Part shown: piece by piece, positions 58,206-64,000 of the stretch
How positions within the stretch are numbered: the stretch's first letter is position 1
How the letters are laid out: the number at the start of each line of letters is the position of its first letter
Assembly: GCA_902712845.1 (NCBI GenBank)
Contig: LR743504.1
Span: forward strand, 2,392,001-2,456,000
Reading direction: 5' to 3'
DNA from: Methylobacterium bullatum
Lineage (GTDB): Bacteria > Pseudomonadota > Alphaproteobacteria > Rhizobiales > Beijerinckiaceae
Length of the DNA stretch: 64,000 nucleotides
Notes under the pieces: generated by a model
Told to the model about the DNA's origin: nothing
Databases searched by the model: none
What the model saw: only the letters and a program-made list of their open reading frames with translations
Translations under genes and position numbers: made by a program

Positions 58206-59276
58206 TCAGTAAGCGGGTACCAGCCGGTCTTCGGGCAGGGGGGCGACCATCTGGAACCGCAGCCCTTCGGCCTCGTAGGCGATGACGACTTCGGCGTTGC
58301 ATTGCTGCGCGAGCACGCGCTGGAGCAGCGTCGAGCCGAATCCCTTGCGCTCCGGCGGCTTCACGGGGGGGCCACCCGTTTCCGTCCAGCTCAGATCGAG
58401 AACCCGTCCCGCCTTTCGCTGGTCGACGCTCCAGCGCACCGCGATCCGCCCGGATGGCACCGACAGGGCGCCGTGCTTGGTGGCATTCGTGGTCAACTCG
58501 TGGATCGCCATGCCGGTGGGGACGGCGAGGTCCGCGGCCAGTTCGATCGCCGGTCCGTCGAGGATGATCCGGCTCGTCGTCGCATCGTTGTAATGGCCGA
58601 GTTCGTTCTGCAGAAGCTCCCGCAGTGGAGCCGTCTGCCAGTAATCCTCGGTGAGCAGGTTGTGCGTCTTGCCAAGCGAGACGATCCGGTCCGAGAACGA
58701 ATGATAGAACGTGTTCACATCCTTGGTGGAGCGCGCCGTCGCTCCGAGCAGCCCCTGGACGGTGGCGAGGGTGTTCTTGACGCGGTGGTGAAGCTCGCGG
58801 ATCAGCAGGGCCTGCCGCTCGTGCGTCCGCTGGCGTTCCTCCAGATAGGCTTGCACCTCGCGCTGCCGCCGCCGGGCGCGCAGGGCGGAGCGCACGGCAT
58901 TGGCCAGCACCGCCGGGTGGAAGGGACGTTCCAGCACGGTCACGTTGCCCAGGAGATCGGTGAGCCGCACATCCGGCGAGCCGCCGCGAGAGCTGAGCAG
59001 CACGAAGGGAAAATCAGACCAGGGCGGCTGCCGTTCGACCCATTGGGCGATGGCGTTGCGGTCCCAGCGCAGCAAGGCTTCCTCGGTCATCACCGCGCAG
59101 GCGGCGCCGTCGAGGCCGGCCACCAGGGCATCGAGGGTCGAGATCGCTTCCGAAGCGATACCGACTTCCGCCAGGATCGCCGAGGCCACTGACGCGTCAC
59201 GTCCAAGCGGGGCGAGGATCAGGACGACCGGTTCAGGATGCGGCATCGCGTCCGGGCTCGTTGAGGGCCTGTCCAT
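58206..59276 (-). CDS. HWE-family sensor histidine kinase with a degenerate receiver domain
   Basis: A 356-residue protein. Residues about 15-130 fold like a response-regulator receiver (VVLILAPLGRDASVASAIL to LERPFHPAVLANAV), but the usual phospho-acceptor Asp and the Lys of the KPF motif are missing (ERPF here), so it is a pseudo-receiver. The kinase core follows: LLIRELHHRVKNTLATVQGLL is the HWE/HisKA_2 H-box, and AIHELTTNATKHGALSVPSG is the N-box. GSTLLQRVLAQQ is the G-box region. Start choice (59276, GGGG ahead) is uncertain; 59246 is an alternative. It overlaps the KaiC-like gene. Confidence 0.87.
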   Translation of the reverse strand: MDRPSTSPDAMPHPEPVVLILAPLGRDASVASAILAEVGIASEAISTLDALVAGLDGAACAVMTEEALLRWDRNAIAQWVERQPPWSDFPFVLLSSRGGSPDVRLTDLLGNVTVLERPFHPAVLANAVRSALRARRRQREVQAYLEERQRTHERQALLIRELHHRVKNTLATVQGLLGATARSTKDVNTFYHSFSDRIVSLGKTHNLLTEDYWQTAPLRELLQNELGHYNDATTSRIILDGPAIELAADLAVPTGMAIHELTTNATKHGALSVPSGRIAVRWSVDQRKAGRVLDLSWTETGGPPVKPPERKGFGSTLLQRVLAQQCNAEVVIAYEAEGLRFQMVAPLPEDRLVPAY

Positions 59277-60801
59277 CCGCCCCGACCCGTTCGACGAGGA
59301 GATTGTCGCCGTTCCCGTCATAGGTGGGTACGCCCGTCAGGACGCCGCGGAATTTCCGCAGGGGCTCGCCGACCCGCAATCCACCGGCGTCGATCTTGAA
59401 CTCGCGGATCGTGTCCTCGTGCGGACCGGTCCGCTTCTTCAGGACTGACAAGGCCCGGCGAACCCGGCCGCCGGCCTCGAAGAACCGCAGCATCACAACG
59501 GTGTCGCTGACATAGGTCAGGTCCACTGGCGATTCCATCTTCCCCACCATGCCGTGCTGGGCGAGGATCAGGATCGTCACCACGCCCTGCTGGTTCAAGT
59601 AGGTGACGAGCTCGTGCATCTGCATGACGAGGTAGGGCTGGCCCGCCATGGCGGTCATGTAGCCGGTCAGGCTGTCGATGATGACGATCCTGGCCGCATC
59701 GTTCTCCACAGCGGCGCGGATACGTCCCGCGAAATCGCCGGGCGATACGTCGGCGGGGTCGATCTGCTCGATCTGCAGCGATCCGGCCTCGACGAAATCC
59801 GCCAGGGGCATTCCTACGCTACGGGCACGTTGCAGCAGGATGCCGCGCGTCTCGTCGAAGCTGATGATCAGACCGCGTTCGCCGCGCCCGAGGGCGGCCA
59901 CCAGGTAGCTCATGGCGAGCGTGGATTTTCCGGCGCCCGACGGCCCGACGATGAGGCTCGTGGTCCCCCGGTCGAGGCCGCCGCCAAGAACCCGATCGAG
60001 CTCGGCGACGCCACTTTCCACCGAGCCGGTCTTGAAGCTGCTCGGATGGTCGCTCGCGATCAGGCGCGGATGCACCAGGATGCCGCCCTTGCGGATGACG
60101 AAATCGTGGTAACCGCCCTGGTACTCCGTGCCCCGCATCTTGATGACGTGGACGCGCCGCCGCGGGGCACCATAGGGCGGCGTTATCTGATCGAGCCGGA
60201 TCACGGCGTGGCTGATGGAATGCAGGTTGAGGTCGTCATGCTCGGCGCTGAGATCGTCGAGCATCACCGCTGTGATGTCGTTGAGCAGAAAGTAGCTCTT
60301 CAGTGCGAGCACCTGGCGCCGGTAGCGCAGCGACCCTTGTGACAGCAGCCTGATCTCGGACAGGCTGTCGAACACGACGCGACTCGGCTTCACCCGCTCC
60401 ATCTCGCTCAGGGCCATGCGTACGGTTTCGCCGAGTTCGAGGTCGGACGAATGGACGAGGCTCTGCTGCAGCTTCGAATCCAGGCTGAGCTCCGGTGGAA
60501 CGAGTTCGTAGATCTCGACCCCCTCCAGCGACCAGCCATGCCGCTCGGATACGGACATCAGCTCACGGCGGCTCTCCGACAGGGTGATGTAGAGGCATGT
60601 CTCGCCCCGCGCGGCGCCGTCGAGAAGAAACTGGAGGCCGAGGGTCGTCTTGCCGCCACCGGGCCGTCCCTCGATGAGATGGGCACGCTGAGCCGCGTAT
60701 CCTCCCGCCAGGATCACATCGAGCCCCGGAACTCCCGTAGGGATTGGTTGGGCGTCTGGGGCGGGACTGGCTGACATCGTCGTGTCCGGTGGGTACGGCA
60801 T
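59233..60801 (-). CDS. KaiC-like double-domain RecA-type ATPase
   Basis: A 522-residue protein with two KaiC domains. Domain one (about 20-250) has Walker A EGRPGGGKTT near 45-53; domain two (about 260-490) has VGPSGAGKST. Catalytic Glu pairs typical of KaiC are visible as LSESRREL and FDETRGI, and VIIDSLTGYMTAMAG is a Walker B region. The C-terminus is longer than the core by about 30 residues. ATG 60801 or 60777 are both possible starts. No kaiB or kaiA was seen next to it. In alphaproteobacteria KaiC homologues pair with HWE kinases; here the stop codon lies inside the kinase gene, so the two are coupled. Confidence 0.9.
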   Translation of the reverse strand: MPYPPDTTMSASPAPDAQPIPTGVPGLDVILAGGYAAQRAHLIEGRPGGGKTTLGLQFLLDGAARGETCLYITLSESRRELMSVSERHGWSLEGVEIYELVPPELSLDSKLQQSLVHSSDLELGETVRMALSEMERVKPSRVVFDSLSEIRLLSQGSLRYRRQVLALKSYFLLNDITAVMLDDLSAEHDDLNLHSISHAVIRLDQITPPYGAPRRRVHVIKMRGTEYQGGYHDFVIRKGGILVHPRLIASDHPSSFKTGSVESGVAELDRVLGGGLDRGTTSLIVGPSGAGKSTLAMSYLVAALGRGERGLIISFDETRGILLQRARSVGMPLADFVEAGSLQIEQIDPADVSPGDFAGRIRAAVENDAARIVIIDSLTGYMTAMAGQPYLVMQMHELVTYLNQQGVVTILILAQHGMVGKMESPVDLTYVSDTVVMLRFFEAGGRVRRALSVLKKRTGPHEDTIREFKIDAGGLRVGEPLRKFRGVLTGVPTYDGNGDNLLVERVGADGQALNEPGRDAAS

Positions 60802-61005
60802 GATCGCAGCATAAGATTCCGCGCCGTCCCTGTCCCCGACAAATCGGCCACAGTGCGGATCCATCCCGTACCGGACGGATTGGAAACCGCCTTTGCAGAT
60901 TGCCGCGTACCGCATTATCAGACCGTGCCGTTGCGCTGCGAGGCGGCCACCGATTCCGCCTCGCGCTCCTCCAACCCGCCCGACATTCCGGAGTTCGGAT
61001 CCCTT

Positions 61006-62094
61006 ATGCGCGAACCGAACGCGATCGATTTCTGGCGCGGCCTCGCCCTCGTGACGATCTACGTAAATCACATCCCGGGCAACACGTTCGAGCGCTACAC
61101 CTACTCGCAATACGGCATCTCGGATGCGGCGGAGCTGTTCGTCTTCCTGGCCGGATGGTCGATCGGGATCGCCACGCGCGGGCGCGACGGACAGCCGGAA
61201 TCGCGGCTCAAAAGCATCCTGAGGCTGATCTCACGCACGATCGAAGTCTATCGTGCCCAGATCACGACGATGGCGATCGCATTGGCCATGATCGCCGGGA
61301 CGGCGTTACTTCTCGATAATCCGCTTCTTCTCGAATGGCATAACGCGGGTGGCTTCTTCGCGGATCCTATACAGACCACCGTCGGTTTCGTACTGCTCAC
61401 GCACCAACTCGGCTTCTTTAACATCCTGCCGCTCTATGTGGTGCTTCTGGGCATCGCGCCCGTCTTCATCTTGTTGGCCCGGGTGAGCCGCGTCGCGGCG
61501 CTCGGACTGTCCTTCTCCCTCTATGCCGCAAGCCTCGTCTTTGAATGGAACCTGCCATCCTGGCCGGGGGAGGGGGATTGGTTCTTCGATCCTCTGTGCT
61601 GGCAGCTCCTGCTCGTACTCGGCTTCGTCGGCCAGGATCTGAACCGCGAATCCGACACGCTCCGGCGCTGGTCAAAGCGGCTGATGCCCGTGGGTGTCCT
61701 CATCGTCGTGCTTGGAATCGTGCTGTCGGTGTTCGATCTCAGGCCCGACCCCTTGCTGGTTCCCGATCCGCGCCTCGTCTTCTCCTTCGACAAGACCTAC
61801 CTGTCGCCAGCCCGGCTGATCCACTTCATCGGAGTGCTGCTGGCCTTTCAGGGGGTCTACGCGCTCATCGTCCCGCATGTCGGCGCGGTCGGTCGATATT
61901 TGACGGGACTCGGTCGTAATTCACTGGCAGTCTTCTCCATCGGCTCGCTCTTGAGCCTCGCCGCACAACTCGTGCGGTTTTGGACGGGGGGCGGCATCCT
62001 GGTGGATGTCGGCGTCATGGGATTCGGCTTATTCGCTCTGGGCTTCACTGCATGGTTCGTCGAATGGCGCTCGCGCAAACCTCGGCACTCCTGA
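61006..62094 (+). CDS. OpgC-family membrane acyltransferase
   Basis: A 362-residue protein with about ten hydrophobic segments. The N-terminus EPNAIDFWRGLALVTIYVNHIPGN has the Asp/Arg and His of the OpgC/acyltransferase-3 type, and SDAAELFVFLAGWSIG and LTHQLGFFNILPLYVVLL are OpgC-specific. OpgC proteins add succinyl groups to periplasmic glucans. ATG 61006 is chosen since upstream in-frame residues are not hydrophobic or family-like. It is divergent from the KaiC-like gene (204 bases) and overlaps the following SGNH-type gene by 43 bases. Confidence 0.88.
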   Translation: MREPNAIDFWRGLALVTIYVNHIPGNTFERYTYSQYGISDAAELFVFLAGWSIGIATRGRDGQPESRLKSILRLISRTIEVYRAQITTMAIALAMIAGTALLLDNPLLLEWHNAGGFFADPIQTTVGFVLLTHQLGFFNILPLYVVLLGIAPVFILLARVSRVAALGLSFSLYAASLVFEWNLPSWPGEGDWFFDPLCWQLLLVLGFVGQDLNRESDTLRRWSKRLMPVGVLIVVLGIVLSVFDLRPDPLLVPDPRLVFSFDKTYLSPARLIHFIGVLLAFQGVYALIVPHVGAVGRYLTGLGRNSLAVFSIGSLLSLAAQLVRFWTGGGILVDVGVMGFGLFALGFTAWFVEWRSRKPRHS

Positions 62095-63011
62095 TCTCCC
62101 TCGGCCTCGCCTCGCTGGGAATGATCGTCGGATCATCGCAGGCCGGGGCGGAGGGCAGTGCGACGATCGTCTCACCGCCGACCGCGGCGGCGCCCGCTCC
62201 GGGCGGCGAGGCGTCGGAGGCCGTCGATGTGAGCCTCTCGCCCGAATGCCGGGTTCCCGGCTCCAAGCTCTACACCCTCGCCCGGTTGAGCTCGGTCAAA
62301 GCGGCCCTCAAGGAGAAGCGTCCGGTGCGCGTCCTGGCCATCGGTTCGTCTTCGGCCGGTGCCGGGGCCTCGGCGACCTATCCGGTCAAGCTGGAGACGG
62401 CCCTGGAACGCTCACTTCCCAACGTGGATGTGGAGGTCGAGAGCCGGGGCATGCAGGGTGAGATCGCCTCCGGCGCGGCGGAGCGCCTGCGCAGCATGGT
62501 GGCAGAGGTGGAGCCCGATCTCGTGGTCTGGCAAGTCGGCACCCACGATGCACTCGCTCGCGTCGATCTCGATGCCTTTGCGAGCGCCCTCGACGAAACG
62601 GTTCAGTGGATCAAGTCGCACGATATCGACGTGGTGCTGGTCAATCCCGTCTATACGGCGTCGCTGGCCCAGGACGAGTATTACAGCAGCATCGTCCGCA
62701 AGGTGCAGGAAGTAGCCCTGCGCGAAGGCGTTCCGCTGGTGCAGCGATACGAGGCGATGCGCTACCTGTCCGGCAGTAGCGACAAGGGCGAAGCGCACAT
62801 GCTGGGGCGCCAGTTCCGCCTCAACGACCTCGGCCTGCGCTGCATGGCCGAACATGTGACGCGGGCCATCACTCTCTCCCTGCTCCAGCCCGACCCAGCG
62901 GCGACGGGGACGGCCGGCGGGCCGGCCCTGATCGTCGCGCCGCCGAAGGATGCGTCGGTCAAGCCGTCGTTCCCACGGAGCGGCGGTGCATCGGTGGAGG
63001 ACAAACCCTGA
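62052..63011 (+). CDS. Exported SGNH/GDSL-type hydrolase-like protein
   Basis: A 319-residue protein with a signal peptide (MALAQTSALLISLGLASLG, after a basic MVRR start at 62052; 62064 is an alternative). The SGNH fold is recognised by RVLAIGSSSAGAGAS (Ser block I, with GSS for GDS), VESRGMQGEIASGAAERL (Gly of block II) and VVWQVGTHDALARVD (block III, with His for the usual Asn). The C-terminal block V reads RLNDLGLRCMAEHV, where the usual DxxH His is replaced by Leu. It may therefore be catalytically altered. It overlaps the OpgC-like gene, suggesting joint work on a glycan acyl group. Confidence 0.75.
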   Translation: MVRRMALAQTSALLISLGLASLGMIVGSSQAGAEGSATIVSPPTAAAPAPGGEASEAVDVSLSPECRVPGSKLYTLARLSSVKAALKEKRPVRVLAIGSSSAGAGASATYPVKLETALERSLPNVDVEVESRGMQGEIASGAAERLRSMVAEVEPDLVVWQVGTHDALARVDLDAFASALDETVQWIKSHDIDVVLVNPVYTASLAQDEYYSSIVRKVQEVALREGVPLVQRYEAMRYLSGSSDKGEAHMLGRQFRLNDLGLRCMAEHVTRAITLSLLQPDPAATGTAGGPALIVAPPKDASVKPSFPRSGGASVEDKP

Positions 63012-63186
63012 CGCGCACGGTGACTTGCGCACTCTGTTTCCTTTAGCCCAGCCGCAACGGGTGTCGTTTTGAACACCGACGCCGGAACGATGCGAAAAAG
63101 CCCCGATAGTGCGAGACCTCGTCCGAAAACAGGCGTCCTGTTCCGGAAAGAGGCCGGGGCCTGAGTTGAGATCTCGAAGGGGCGAC

Positions 63187-64000
63187 GTGAGCTTAGCAAC
63201 TGATGGGACGGAGGGGCGCACCTTCGGAGCGGTGATCGTCCGCTTCAAGACGTTCCGCGCAGGTGCCGCGGGAGCGGCGCTCGACGTCTTCACCATCCGT
63301 ATCGTTGCCGCCGTCTTCGCCTACGGGGCGCAAGTGCTGATGGCTCGCCTGATGGGGCGGACGGAATACGGGATATTCGCTTCGATCTGGGTCTGGATCG
63401 CCATCCTCGGGCATTCCTCGACACTGGGTTTCGCCCAGGGCGCCTGCCGTTTCCTGCCCGCCGACCAAGCACGGGCCGACCTCGCCCATGTCCGGGGGTT
63501 CCTCATCGGGGGCGCATGGGTGAGTGGTGCGTGCGCTTGCGCCGTCGCATGCTTCGGCCTCGCGCTGGTCTGGATGCAGGGTACCCTCCTCGGGGGACCG
63601 TATGCCGGACCACTGCTCGTCGCCGCGCTGGTCCTGCCCCTCTTCACCCTGCAGGACTATCTTGAGGGCGTCGCCCGCAGCCAGAACTGGGCGGTGCTCG
63701 CCATCGCGCCACCCTATCTCCTCCGCCAGGGCCTGATCATGGCCGCCATGGCGGGCGTCGTCGCCGCGGGAGCGCCGGCACGGGCTTGGGTTGCCGTCGC
63801 CTGCACCTTGGTCGCCACCGGGATCGCCCTGGCGATCCAAGCCTGGCTCCTGATCCTGCGCCTTCGCGCCGTTCTACCCCCGGAGATGCCGCAATATCGT
63901 TGGCGGATCTGGCTCCGGGCATGCCTGCCGATCGCAGCGGCTGATCTTGCCCATTCCGCCTTCAACATGATCGACGTGGTCATCCTGAGTATGATGATGC
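63187..64000 (+). CDS. Polysaccharide flippase/exporter (Wzx/MATE-like), N-terminal part
   Basis: The gene starts at GTG 63187 with AAGGGG ahead and is open to the right edge (271 codons visible). After a 30-residue cytoplasmic N-terminus come at least seven hydrophobic segments. LMARLMGRTEYGIFASIWVW is the hallmark of Wzx-type lipid-linked oligosaccharide flippases (AR-L-G-xEYG). HSAFNMIDVVILSMM near the edge is the seventh-helix region. It would move lipid-linked glycans across the inner membrane. It is in line with OpgC and SGNH genes upstream, and the partial manC at the left edge is too far to be linked. Confidence 0.85.
   Translation, partial: MSLATDGTEGRTFGAVIVRFKTFRAGAAGAALDVFTIRIVAAVFAYGAQVLMARLMGRTEYGIFASIWVWIAILGHSSTLGFAQGACRFLPADQARADLAHVRGFLIGGAWVSGACACAVACFGLALVWMQGTLLGGPYAGPLLVAALVLPLFTLQDYLEGVARSQNWAVLAIAPPYLLRQGLIMAAMAGVVAAGAPARAWVAVACTLVATGIALAIQAWLLILRLRAVLPPEMPQYRWRIWLRACLPIAAADLAHSAFNMIDVVILSMMM

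Noticed and set aside
63193..63840. Minus-strand frame of about 215 codons at the right edge
   Set aside because: It is opposite the flippase gene, whose membrane-helix pattern and GTG start with AAGGGG are convincing; the minus frame is Asp/Glu/Gly/Arg-rich shadow sequence.

Overview
The window is high-GC DNA from an alphaproteobacterium, most likely a Methylobacterium/Methylorubrum-type methylotroph. The support is a B12-dependent methylmalonyl-CoA mutase, an oxalate degradation cluster (oxalyl-CoA decarboxylase, two formyl-CoA transferases, an oxalate/formate antiporter), a phasin, an EgtB-EgtD ergothioneine pair, an alphaproteobacterial SOS box (GTTC-N7-GTTC) and a Rhizobiales-style gene order around trp, moaC-moeA, lexA, gltX and gltA. 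The genus is an inference; no rRNA gene is present to confirm it.

Layout. 1-9.6 kb: partial manC, methylmalonyl-CoA mutase, small hypotheticals, a broken DUF817 membrane gene, an HtrA-like protease, a J-domain membrane protein, a D,D-carboxypeptidase with SPOR domain, and a phasin. 9.8-17.7 kb: clpS-clpA, the ergothioneine genes, murI and rpsD. 17.7-24.1 kb: gltA, gltX, a frameshifted comEC, and lexA behind a triple GTTC repeat. 24.4-39.2 kb: an accessory block with the oxalate genes, a GntR regulator, a large P-loop protein of unknown function, CBS and PAS proteins, an OsmC-like protein and an esterase. 39.2-43.4 kb: moeA-moaC-trpC-trpD-trpG as an overlapping operon. 43.5-46.6 kb: a second accessory patch (MFS exporter, esterase, a membrane gene with an internal stop). 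46.6-56.2 kb: trpE, a PpiD/SurA-like chaperone, tpiA, secG, pyrG, a YjfL/YjfM/YjfC-like trio and holC. 56.2-64 kb: an S10 peptidase with a lipoprotein, a KaiC-like ATPase with an HWE kinase, an OpgC-like acyltransferase, an SGNH-type protein and the start of a polysaccharide flippase.

How it works together. Oxalate enters through the OxlT-type antiporter, is activated by Frc and decarboxylated by Oxc to formyl-CoA; Frc then releases formate, which is the exchange substrate. A sequence repeated in the accessory block, TGGTAT-N5-ATRCCW, lies upstream of the antiporter, upstream of the CBS protein, between gntR and oxc, and between the PAS and OsmC genes. It is the best candidate operator for a local regulon that also takes in unknown genes. 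The block sits between moeA and lexA, which are neighbours in many related genomes, so it looks like an insertion into a conserved core segment. No transposase, integrase, tRNA, rRNA or CRISPR array was recognised.

Three genes look broken in three different ways: DUF817 (internal deletion plus frame change), comEC (one-base shift at a G run) and the 45.9-kb membrane gene (in-frame TGA). The comEC case could be a sequencing error.
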